Source: Glossina fuscipes (taxonomy: Eukaryota > Arthropoda > Insecta > Diptera > Glossinidae). Taken from it: DNA of 64,000 nucleotides. The notes beneath the pieces are model-generated. The model had not been told where the DNA came from and did no database searches. It worked only from the letters and a program-made list of their open reading frames with translations. Shown one piece after another: positions 1-11,200 of the stretch (position 1 is its first letter; every line of letters starts with the position of its first letter). The position numbers and the translations under genes are program-made. The DNA is taken from the NCBI RefSeq assembly GCF_014805625.2, contig NW_023998434.1, forward strand, positions 1,032,097-1,096,096. The letters are read 5' to 3'.

Positions 1-1095
1 AAAACGCAGTTGGCGCTTAGGCCCACTTGCACCGCTTGGGAAAGGCGTTCCATGCACTTCTGATAATTACTATCCTCTGAAGGTTTTATATTTTCAGCGA
101 CAAGCCGTGCAGCCTGTTGTTTTAGTGGACCTACTATCGCTGCTAAATGTTGCGCATTCAAAGCAGTTGGTGGTCCAGTGTGTACAATCTCTAAGAGAGT
201 TTGCAATAAAGCGAGATGTAAATTGCTATAGGTAATACGATTCGATACTAAAGGTGACAACACTGACCATCTAATCAAACCCGCTAAAGGAGTGACAACC
301 GGCATTGCTATAGCGCCCGATGGTAAAGCTAGCGCTTGCTGCGACGCCAAGCAGAGTGATGGATTTTCAGAGATCCATTCACAAAATACATCGAGCAAAG
401 CATCGGGCGGTGCTACTAAACTGCCCCTTTGGTCATTTAAATACAAATCGGCCACGGCCGTCATCAAATTAGCTGCAAAATGCGGAGCCACTAAGGGCAA
501 TTGTTTTAACTGTTCGGGAGTCTTTCGCGAGAATATAATGAAATCGCTAACCAAGCTTTGCGCCATTTCCAAACTGGGCGTCGTCGTGCAGCCTACTTGC
601 TGCATCCAAGTACCAGCTGACGATAACAAGGGCGCCACTGATCCTGATACAGCCGTACTAATGAGTTTGCTTAACGTCTTAGAACGTTGTGGTGTTAAAT
701 TTGTGCCAAATAAAGATAGAAATACTGCATTTCTTGTTGCATCAGGGCCAGGTTGTGAAAAAAATTCTATCAATACTAATATCAATTGAAACTCTTGAAT
801 TTTATTCATATGCATATTATTGTATTGCTGCGGTGATTGAGATGATTGGGATTGTCCTCGGCGTACATCGACATCTTTGCTCCTTTCCAAAAACACAAAT
901 TCTGAGATCAATTGCATAATAAAATTAGGTTTACTGCGGTTGATAATCATACTTTCTGCAAGTAAATAAATGGTAGTTGGAAAATTGATTCTCCTCATCA
1001 ATTATTTTTCACTTACCTATTCTTGGGAGAACCTCCTTAACGCATAATGGAAACTCCAACTTCCGTAAAGAATGCTTTATATCCGTTTGATTCAT
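1..1095 (-). CDS. INTS15: Integrator complex subunit 15 (C7orf26 homologue), 5' part, truncated by window edge
   Basis: Two exons are visible. Exon 1 is 1095..1017 (ATG at 1095; 26 codons plus one base) and ends at ATAG|GTAAGT. The intron is only 61 bases (1016..956) with a TTGCAG acceptor. Exon 2 runs from 955 off the left edge, giving about 344 residues; human INTS15 has about 450. I recognise the family from the start NQTDIKHSLRKLEF, the block VTPLAGLIRWSVLSPL, then YSNLHLALLQTLLEIV, and ERLSQAVQVGLSANC at the edge; each has a counterpart in vertebrate C7orf26. The protein belongs to the nuclear Integrator complex (INTS10/13/14 arm), which cleaves snRNA and paused Pol II transcripts. It has no catalytic motif and looks all-helical. 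The plus-strand ORF at 292-789 is its antisense shadow. It diverges from THOC1 across a short shared promoter. The family call is from remembered motifs, not an alignment. Confidence 0.86.
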
Positions 1096-1418
1096 TTTAT
1101 AAAAAATGTACCATTTAAACTTAATTTAGCGCAAATTACTTTAAAACACTAATAATAGGTTTCAACTTAAATTGTTATATATTTTCTTTAAAAGCCACTG
1201 AAATACAAATATCGTTTATATATTTACGATATTTGCCATTAGATTTTCACTTTCCAACACTTAATATTAAATAATGTTTATAATACTGATATCATTTCAT
1301 AGTCAATTATTTTCTTGCCGGATTTTTTCCGTGTGAGATTTCGCGGAAATTTTATTAATAGTTATTTAATCTTTTTTAAGCGAATATTTGTTAACGAAGC
1401 TAAGTTCTATCTCAAAAA
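1096..1418. promoter_or_regulatory. Shared divergent promoter of INTS15 (-) and THOC1 (+)
   Basis: Only 323 bases separate the two start codons. The region is AT-rich with no TATA box at an obvious position. It contains a perfect 10-base inverted repeat, CAAATATCGT at 1206-1215 and ACGATATTTG at 1226-1235, with a 10-base spacer. Each arm carries a CGATA core, the motif bound by BEAF-32 and part of the DREF site in Drosophila, typically found at head-to-head housekeeping promoters. Assignment to those factors is inference. Confidence 0.6.
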
Positions 1419-3769
1419 ATGAATAAAATAATAGAAAAACCTGTGGATTTTTCCGGTCTACAGGCTGCATTTGCGGTACGTTATCGTACACATAAACATT
1501 TTTATCATAACAAACTTGCGTTCATTATAGAAATCGTTGGAAGAGGGATTCAATTGTCAAGATGTTCAAATCTTACGAAAGTCTTATGATAGCTTTACAG
1601 CTAATTCTGATCATGATAAAAAGTCACCTATGGATCAAGCCTTCCGTGAAATGTTGTTGTTTAAACTAAGCACCGACTTAGAGAAAGTTGGAGCTTTGGT
1701 GAAGCTTTCCGTAGATGCTGTACGTGCTGAAATAGTTTCAGTCACTATACCGGTCGTTCTCCTAGGAGATATATTCGAAACAGTTACTTTGGATAAATGT
1801 GAGCGTATATTTAACTATGTAGAGGAAATGGTTGAGGTGTGGAAGGAAGAAGTATTTTTTTCCTCTTGTAAAAATAACATATTACGTATGTGCAACGATT
1901 TACTACGACGTCTCTCGCGCGCTCAAAATACCGTATTCTGTGGTCGAATTTTATTGTTCCTATCAAAATTCTTCCCATTTTCGGAGAGATCAGGCCTGAA
2001 TATCGTATCCGAATTCAATTTGGATAATGTTACGGAATACGGAGTAAATGGCAAAGATTTAGATGATACTTTGGAAGATATTGAGGATATACCCATCAGG
2101 ATTGATTATAATTTATATTGCAAATTTTGGTCGCTTCAGGATTTCTTTCGAAATCCGAATCAATGCTATAGCAAAGCATCATGGAAAATGTTTCAAACGG
2201 TAGGTGCAATTTTTATTTAAGTTAATTAAGGGATAATAGTGCAACTTCGTTGTCTAGCATGCTACCACTGTCTTGGAATCTTTTGGTAGTTTTAAATTGG
2301 AAGATCCTCGTCCCGGTTCCACAAACAATGAGGATCTAGTGAATGAAGAAGCAAGCGATAAAATGGATATTGATTTAAATATATCAGATACCCTGATTAA
2401 GAAAGAAATTGAGCAATCCGTCCGCCAGGCAGAAAATTTCTTTGCCAAATTTTTAACAAATCCTAAACTCCTTGCCTTACAACTTTCCGATGCAAATTTT
2501 CGCAGAGCAGTGTTGGTGCAGTTTCTCATACTTTTCCAGTACTTACAAATCACGGTTAAATTTAAAGCGTACATATAAGTTTCTCAATTACTTGGACGTA
2601 TTATTTAATGCGTAATCTTTTTAGAGAATCAAATACTTTAACACCAGCGCAATCCGAGTTTATTAAAGAGACTGAAACAAAAGTGTATCAATTATTGGAA
2701 GAAACTCCACCGAATGGCAAACGTTTCGCACGTACTGTCAAACATATGTTGACCAGGGAAGAAATGTGGAATAATTGGAAAAATGAAGGCTGTAAAGAGT
2801 TTAAAAAACCGGACGAATCTGTGATCAGCGAACCGCCACCGGCTAAAAGAGAACGAAAGCCCTTAGGCGATTGTTTACGTGACGCTACACGTCAGGGTAA
2901 ATTTTTCCTAGGAAAGTGAGTGGTTGTTAAACGTATTGCTTGGGTTTATAGCGCTCACTTCTTTTTTCCTTTATGGCAGTGATGTTCTTACTCGCTTATG
3001 GAATTATTCTCCAGATAATTTGCAGGCTTGTAAAAGTGAGGAACGCAACTTTTTGCCCCAAGTAGAAACGTATTTGGAAAGCTCGCGCGATAAAAATGAT
3101 ACATCGTTCGAATGGCGGGCATTACGTCTTTTGGCCCGCCAATCTCCTCACTTTTTTACTTTTGTTAATTCTCCATCTTACAAAATCTCAGACTATTTAG
3201 ATGCGGTTCGTAAACGATTAGCCAAAGAACGTTTGGACGCCGCTAAACAGATCCCAGGTGCCTTAACTAGTAATGGCAACAATACTGAAAGTATTATGAA
3301 TTCTGCAGAAACTAGTGAACAAGAAACGGTAGCTTTGCAGGAACAGGAAGGCGAGCCAAACGAAGAGGGAGAATTGGAGGATGAAGATGAACACAATGAT
3401 TTGGAAAAACCAGATGAGGACAACAATCCTCATTCTAAACCACTTACTGCCAACAAAGAGCAAGTCGAAGAGCTGGCTCCATTAATAGGAGACGATTGGA
3501 AGAAATTAGGTAAGAAACTCGGTTATACGGCCGACGAGCTACTATACTTTGATACTGAGCATCCTGATCGTGACGGTGGTTGCGTAGCAATGTTAGTCAA
3601 TTGGTTTGTTGATGACGATGATGCTAGTCTCGACAATTTGGCTTACGTCCTAGAAGGTCTAGAAATAAATACGGCAGCTAAGGCCGTTAAAGCATTAATT
3701 GAACGCTTATTAAAAGCTAAACAGCGCGAAGATGAACTAGCAGAATCCACAAAAGATAAAAATATTTAG
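1419..3769 (+). CDS. THOC1: THO complex subunit 1 (THOC1/Hpr1), complete, five coding exons
   Basis: Exons are 1419-1475, 1531-2199, 2258-2568, 2625-2915 and 2980-3769 (TAG at 3767). Introns are 55, 58, 56 and 64 bases, all GT-AG, and phases join to give 705 residues (human 657). Exon 2 is open from its acceptor, so the start is the ATG of the small first exon (MNKIIEKPVDFSGLQAAF). Family blocks in order: VVLLGDIFETV, NNILRMCNDLLRRLS, QNTVFCGRILLFLSKFFP, YCKFWSLQDFFRNP, LQLSDANFRRAVLVQF, WNNWKNEGC, DVLTRLWNYSPDN and EWRALRLLARQSPHFF. A very acidic linker (about 564-592) leads to a C-terminal death domain (about 603-688, around GDDWKKLGKKLGY). THOC1 is a scaffold of the nuclear THO/TREX complex that couples Pol II elongation to mRNA export and limits R-loops. 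No defect is seen. Confidence 0.95.
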
Positions 3770-3797
3770 GCACTCACACCAGACATATCTTACAAAT

Positions 3798-3803
3798 TTT
3801 ATT
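3798..3803 (-). terminator. Polyadenylation signal AATAAA for the ZC2HC1-family gene
   Basis: TTTATT on the plus strand reads AATAAA on the minus strand, 287 bases past the ZC2HC1 stop and only about 30 bases beyond the THOC1 stop. It is the only canonical signal I find for that gene in the gap. Confidence 0.4.
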
Positions 3804-3914
3804 CCAAACTTCAAAAACTCGAAAGAAAGGATTCACAATATCAAATTTATCACATATATGGAAATAGAGAACTCATTCTGGATTAAAAATTAAAATATCA
3901 GCTATGGAACAAAA

Positions 3915-3920
3915 AATAAA
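3915..3920 (+). terminator. Polyadenylation signal AATAAA for THOC1
   Basis: First canonical hexamer after the THOC1 stop, 146 bases downstream; a second one lies at 3943-3948. Confidence 0.5.
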
Positions 3921-4089
3921 GGTAATAATATGTAGATATAAAAATAAATGACTGTAATGTCAAGACAAAATTTAAGATAAATTAATTATTAAGAAAGTGA
4001 TAAAATGGGAAGGAAAAAGAGAATGGGAGGATAGATGCAATTATTGTTAAAAAAAAAAGAAGCGTAACTTCCTTTTGCAACAGTTGATT

Positions 4090-4985
4090 TTAACGCCTTC
4101 TTTGAGCGGCTTGGGCACCTGGCCGTGGCTTATTATGCATCATTGTAGCACACTTTGGTATATGACGTTCTGCGGCCGCTTCATTGAAACGCCTCGAACA
4201 GTGTGGACATTGTATGTAGTCTGGATTCTCGGAGGGTGGCGGTGGAGGCAGATCACTTAATTTGCCACCCTTAGCTAGATAAGCCTGAACCTTTTTCGCT
4301 TCTCGTATAGCGGATATGAATTCTTCATGCTTTTTACGCCAATTGCTTTTTTTGACCGCCGCGTTCGGTTCCATTTTCATATTATGAGCGGCTGCAGCAC
4401 TGCCATACCTAGGCGCCTTCTCAGCCTTTTTCAGATATACCTCAGCCTCGGTACCCTTAACGCGATGAACGGTGGCATTGAATATTTTACGTTTGCTGTT
4501 AATCATCTTTTTGCAAACGTCCTCATGTTTATCCAAGCGATCCTCTTTAAAATGCCGCTGACAGTAACGGCACGTACCCATGCGTTCATACGCTGAGGGT
4601 TTTTCTTCAACGGGATCTGCCTGCAAAGTCGTGCCAATGGTAAGAACAAAATGACAAACAATTAAATCCATCACATACCATACTACTGCTCGCGGTATTT
4701 CGTCCTCCAGTTCCGGTTCCGTGAGTGGTCCTCGTGGGTGGTGTCGCCTATTACAAAAAACGGGAAGGAGGATTTTAGAGATAATAATCGAAAGGTGAAA
4801 GCCAAATTAAAAGAAAAAATGAAAAATGATTTAACAAAACAACATAATTAAAATTTGTTGTTCTTTTTTTCAACAAATTCAAAAATTTCACGACTACGCC
4901 AAAAACATTTTAATTAAAACATAGTTTTTTTTTTTTTCTAACAAAATTTTCATAGAGTGTTCGACAGAAAATTAAGTTGTTTGTG

Positions 4986-5031
<46 letters not shown>

Positions 5032-6640
5032 GACATTACCATTATAGGATCACTCACCAAAAATGCTTTATTGCTCGTGCCACTGCTACTAGGTATATAG
5101 GATTTCGGTGAGTTAAGAGGTGACAGTCGTGAAGGAGTAGATGTTGCGCGATTGCCACTGCTGGTAATTGGCGTTCGCATTATTGTTTTCGTCGTTGCTG
5201 ATGGTGCTGTATTGGTTAATTTTTTAGTCAATGGCTTCAATTTAATATTACCAGCAGCGACACGTTTATGAATGCCGGCACCACCACTCGCACCATTCAA
5301 GGCATTACGTTCTAAACTATTATTATTATTATTATTATTACGATCTCCTCCTAATGCTTGACTATTCTGACCAACACGATTATTATTCAAGCTCATCGAG
5401 CTGAATTCTTTCGGGAATGTTTCGTTTTCCAAATTATCCATGTCGTCGAAATCTTGCATTGCAAACGCACTGCTATTTGTAAGGGCACCATACGATTTGG
5501 TCATTGCTATGCTTTTCTTCTTCAATTGATTGGGAGATGAACTACTGGTGCAGCTGCTATTCAGATTATTATTGTTATTATTAGAATTGTTCAGTGACTT
5601 CCTTCTGATACTGTTAAATGTACGCTTTCCATTTTGGATTGATTTCATGGCCGATGATGTACTACTGCTACTACTATTATTAGTGTCCACGTTTCGAGTA
5701 GTTGTTGTCGTTGTCGTAATTGGCTTCAATGGATGACTGCGATCAATACCGGCGCCACGTCGACGATCATCGAACATTTGACGTACCTACATGTTGGAAT
5801 ATAAAGCGTTTTGAAAAGTTTCTTTAAGTAAAACGACAAAAGCATCTTATAGCATAGATTATCTTCAAAAATGCTTTTAAGAGAGTCGCCGAAGGTCTCA
5901 ATTCAACGCTCGTACACGGGTAGTGATTTAAGTTCCGAACTTGATATGGAAATTTTTGAAAAATTGTCGCTTTAACGGAACGAAATATTTGTCCAGTTTT
6001 GTTCAAAGGTTTCCGAACCGACTGTTCTCCTTTTTTTTTTTTTTTCTTGTACACCGTTGAATAATAAACCTTTCCGTGCTACTCTCCGGATTTATAAGTT
6101 TTGTGTAAGAGGTGCCTTTCAAAAGAATCCCTGTTCACAGTTCAGAGGGACAATTAACAGAGTGTAAAAACTGACGCCGGGTATTCGAAATGTTTTGTGC
6201 GAACGTTCTCGAATGTTCTAAAAGAGAATTGTTAAAGGATACTTACCTTGCCGTTACCAATAGGTCCCTTAGTCAAGGTTCTTTCAGCGGGCCCGTCACC
6301 CGATGTTAAAGCAATTTTCTTTTGTTCGCGTTCTAATAATTGCTTCCTCTGAAATGTCATCTATAATATGATATAAAAAAAAAAAAGAAAAAAGAAATGC
6401 ACACCAGTCTATTACACAAAATCAATTGAAATAAAGCATAAAGTTCTTGAACTATATATATGCATGCGTTTACTGGTTGCTGGTTAACTAACACCAACGC
6501 CTAACGTTCATTCAAATTGAATTTAATCAGCGAAACCAGCAACAACAACAACCACAACGACAACAATAAGAATCGATATTTATTTTTTTTTTACTATTTG
6601 TTTATATATAAACTAACAAGAACAATAGCAATAATAATAA

Positions 6641-6675
<35 letters not shown>

Positions 6676-7152
6676 GAAAACTAACATTAAGCGAAGAACT
6701 AAAATTAATGGGCGGCAAATGACTCAGAGCTTGAATAAGACGTCGGCCAGCCCACGATTCGTTGAGTTTCTCTACTGAAAAATTATCTTTTGGAATTGTG
6801 TTCGAATCATTTGCAATATTATTATTATTTTGCATAGTAGTTTTGGTCAGGTTTTATAATTTAGAGGCCTATTGTTATTATAAAAGTTAAAAAAATTTTT
6901 TTTTTTTTTTTTTTTTAATTTTGCATTATAAGCAAAATATCCTTAACGCGTCTATGCGAAGTTTTATACTAAACAACAACAAAAAATAAAAATAACTAAA
7001 AAAATAGGAAAAAGCGACTGTGATTCTTGAACAGATAGAGAGACAAGTAGATAATGCATATGCAAACATGCATGCATGCATGCATGCATGGATACATACT
7101 TACAGATACAATATATTCCAACTTATAGTTTATGCACGCACATACAATTTGC

Positions 7153-7193
<41 letters not shown>

Positions 7194-8154
7194 ATATGTA
7201 TATTCACTATTACTGTCGCCAACAATTAGAGTACAATATAGCAGACTTCACGACAATCAAACGCCATTAGTCCAGGTTATGTGCATTCATTTACATATGC
7301 ATACTTTTACATGGTTGGTCGGCTATTTATTTATTTTTAAGTCCAATGGAATGTTTATTTATTATATCTGTCATCGTATGTTGTTGAGTGAAAAAATTCC
7401 GCCTAGAATTTAATGTTTTACGATGGTATGATTTCTAGGACCAAGCAATGCATTTTACAACGAGCATTATCCTTTTTCCATTTCATTTCTTTACTCATAA
7501 CACGAGCCCATAGTCACTCAAACACGGGTTTACAATTCAACAACGCTGCCCCACTCCCTTCAAAATTTACACTTCTATCGTATTATAAGCACCCGAGGGA
7601 CTTTTCTCATAATGCATGTTTTTAATTGCTTTAATTGTTTATCGAGACGATTACGATTATGATGACCATAAATTATCATTAATGCATTATAAAGTTGGCG
7701 TAACGGAAAGTGAAAAAAAAAAACTTGAATAGTTTGCATTTACAAAATAAAATATCAAAAGAATGTAAAACACAAATGCCAACATATATAATCTTCGGAG
7801 GACAAAGGAGAACGAGAGAGGGCATAATTGCAAAACTCGTGAAATCTCAAGCATGTTTTGTGCTCGGCAAGCTGGCATGTTTGCCGTTTATACATATGTC
7901 TCGATATGTGTGTGTCTATATGTCTAGGATTAGTTCGTCACCTTAACACTGGTAGCAAACTACCCTTGCATATGGTATTAAAAGATTATCATTTTAAATT
8001 GCAGGTGCGTTCTCATTTTACAAAGGGGAACATCTCGTCCGATTCGTTTTGGGTTTGCCATGACAAACTGAAATAAAGTCTATGAAAATGAATGTTAAAA
8101 CTTGTCTCTGGGCGAATGTTGGACATTCTTTTAACTTTATATTCAATCATATAA

Positions 8155-8207
<53 letters not shown>

Positions 8208-11200
8208 GCACTTTAGATTGATAACTCGTCTAAAACTCGTTTAGGTAAGATCAAGTGCAATGATTTTTGATGTAGAACTTTGGAAGTAAGTCAAGTAAGT
8301 CCAATATTTGCGAGCTTTAGCAGATGACATTTGCAAGGATGTCTCTGGAGAGGTTATGTTTGGCAGCTCAAAGGCAAGCCATTTTTGTTAAGTTTGTTTA
8401 ATTGATATCTCGACAAGTCCCCCAATTCCATCTGTTAAGATGTTTGTTACTGCATAAAATAAAACTTGTATTACATTGACTGAATGGAAATGTGAGATGC
8501 GTTTAATCAAGATCACTGGTCATTTAAGTATTCGAACATGTTCCCTGTGCAAGAAACGGAAATCTAAAGTGAAAAGCAGCTTTGAAGTTCGTCATTACAG
8601 TCCGCAAAACAAGCCGGAAAATTGTTTAAAAAGAGACAGACAGCTCTTACACAGCTCCACAGTTTCATGCCAAGTGTTGAAGCTTATAATGCACCAGCGC
8701 AAAGAGTTTGGTGCAAGCCTTTATCGCTGTATAATCAAAAGGGATTCTAAAACTATTCGTTAGTATTCTACAGTTATTGTTTCGATGGAGAATAAGTTTC
8801 GTGTCATTCCTGCTGATGGATGAAAAAAAGCTTCGCTCCATTTTCTGCTCAACGATAGCTTAACTAATCGGGTGTCAACAAATTCGGCTCAAATTCTATA
8901 ATTCTGTCGACGTGACTGCATATCTGCATGAAAATGCATTGCATTCATGTTTGTCCATCTCTCAGCCTGACATATTCACTTGTGTATCTGCTAAGTTTAT
9001 TAACGCAAGTACATTTTTTTTACCGGTTCAAAGATTAAACAGGTAAGAAAGTCAAATTCGGTCGAGACCGAATTTTTTATGCCCCTCACCATTATCCTAG
9101 AAAAGACCGAAGAAGTAAAAGGAAAAAATTTTCATGGGCGCAGCTGATTTCTTCCATTTTCAAAATAAAACTTTTTGTCGCATAGGCATGTAGACGTCGT
9201 AGGCATGTCCTTTAAAAAGTTTAGCTCAGTTCCAAAGTCTTTTGCAAATTTTTAGGCAACATCTTCAATTCCGCTAACGGGAGAACGTTTACCACTAATA
9301 CTACAAAGTTGCGCAACCAGACGGATGGACAGACGAATAGGCGGATATGCTTAGGTGTATTCCAAATATGAAACTGGCCAAGAATTTGAGTACTTCGTGG
9401 GGTTTTTGGAGACTGTTTCCGTCCGTTACAAACAAATTGAAAACACAATTAAAATTTGATATACTGTAACATTGGGTAGGCGTAGCCTATTTTTTCCCAC
9501 TTTTGGTTCACGAATACTACGGCATCAAGTTTTTGTACAGTTATTTGCTGTGGTTTATAAAAAAAAAAACAATGTTTCATTCCTTTTGAGAAATAAAGGT
9601 GTTCTCAGTTTACGTGGCGCTGTCTGAGCGCTCTTCGACTGCTTTGGTCCATGTTCAATACCGACTTGCGTGCAAGAATTTCTTATATTTCTGTCAAAAA
9701 TGTAGCCGATAGCTTCTTGTTTGCTGCTAGGAAAATGTTTACAATACACATTATACACGCGGACAGACACCCAGACGGACATGCTTAAAACAATATAGAA
9801 CTTGATGCTGATCAGGAACATTTATACTTTTGATGCTTCCTTCTGGGCGTTGCAAACGTTATGACAAAATGAATATACCTCTTATCCTTCGATGATGGGT
9901 GGGAAAAGAAAAAAGAAAGGATAATTTTAGTCGTTAACGTTGCACCATCACTTGACATTTCTGCCTTAACATTGCATTGCTTGAAAGGTTAATGCATGAA
10001 TAAATATTTTTTATACAGTGTGCATGCATGCGTGGATTTCTATATACACTCGCATATCATTGCACTGTCTGAGCAAAAGCCATGAATAATGACATTTACT
10101 GCTTTTTTAAGCTAGTCACACTTTTTTAGAAATGCAAAAAAAAAAAAAATACATTTCTTTAACTAACTGGTGTTTAGATATGCTTTAAGAATTAACCTTC
10201 GCAAAAAGAGTTCAGGTGCATAAAATGTTGCTTTTCCTGCCTTTTCTTTTCTGCTGCTACTTATTATTTATTCAATTCTTTTAAATTTGTCTTTTTAAAT
10301 TTTCCGTTTTTGTCTATTTCTCATTACTTTTTCTTTTCTTTTTTTTTTTTTTTGTTTTAAGAATTTTTACTTCACTTGTAACTTATTCAAAAAAAACAAA
10401 AAAAAAAAAAACAAAGTACTGTTATTATTGCTTTACTGCAATGAATAAAAATCCTTTTCAGCATTCATTCACGTTTTACTTCCTTTGATATTCTTAACCA
10501 TTCACCTTTAAGTATCATGCAAAATGTTACCATGGCTATTAGTGCGTTGCAACAACAATTAACTAAAAGACCATTTGTTTGTTAAGTAAATTAAACGGTT
10601 TGTTATACCGCTTCTAAAATGAAGGAGAGAATAATTTCGATTGCGGTACAAGAATATATTAACTTTGTGCTGATGTATGCGTCACTTAGAAGAATTCGCG
10701 ATAGATCCACCACAATTTATTCTGATTCGATTTAAGTTTGTCCGTCCGGCCATCTTTCTGTCTGGTTTTCTCATGCTTAATCTGCAATTCGTAATTTTTG
10801 AAATATTCCCGTCAAAATTGGGAAAAGTGACATGACTTTGACTCAACGACGAACACCATTGAGAGTGGTGTACCGGGTCGTACCAGTTTTATGGTCACTT
10901 GCCAGATACGGTTGTTATTACAAAACTTTTGTATATGAATAACTGTACGCTATAGGGCATTTAAGGATGGGTCGTGGCCCACTATACTTTACTTTACTTG
11001 CTTTTGTATCTGTTTTTACTAAATCAAATGCAAAAGTAGAGAGTGAAGATATGATACGATATTGTTAGTTACGTATTAAAAAAAAAAAGAAGGAATTTTA
11101 AGAAAAAAAGTTGAGTTAAAGCGCTTTTCAAAATCTCGTCTAAAAGGTGTTTGGTTTTTCATTTGAAAGAAATATCAGGCATTTATACTGATTGTAAAAG

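Larger units (their letters stand above)
3770..4089. other. Tail-to-tail gap: overlapping 3' UTRs of THOC1 and the ZC2HC1 gene
   Basis: This 320-base AT-rich stretch separates two convergent stop codons. It carries plus-strand AATAAA hexamers at 3915-3920 and 3943-3948 and a minus-strand hexamer at 3803-3798. Because the signals cross, the two mRNAs would overlap by roughly 100-150 bases if these sites are used. Confidence 0.55.

Noticed and set aside
292..789. 165-codon plus-strand ORF
   Set aside because: It is the antisense of INTS15 exon 2, whose minus-strand frame stays open to the window edge and carries family motifs.
2254..2574. 106-codon minus-strand ORF
   Set aside because: Antisense shadow of THOC1 exon 3.
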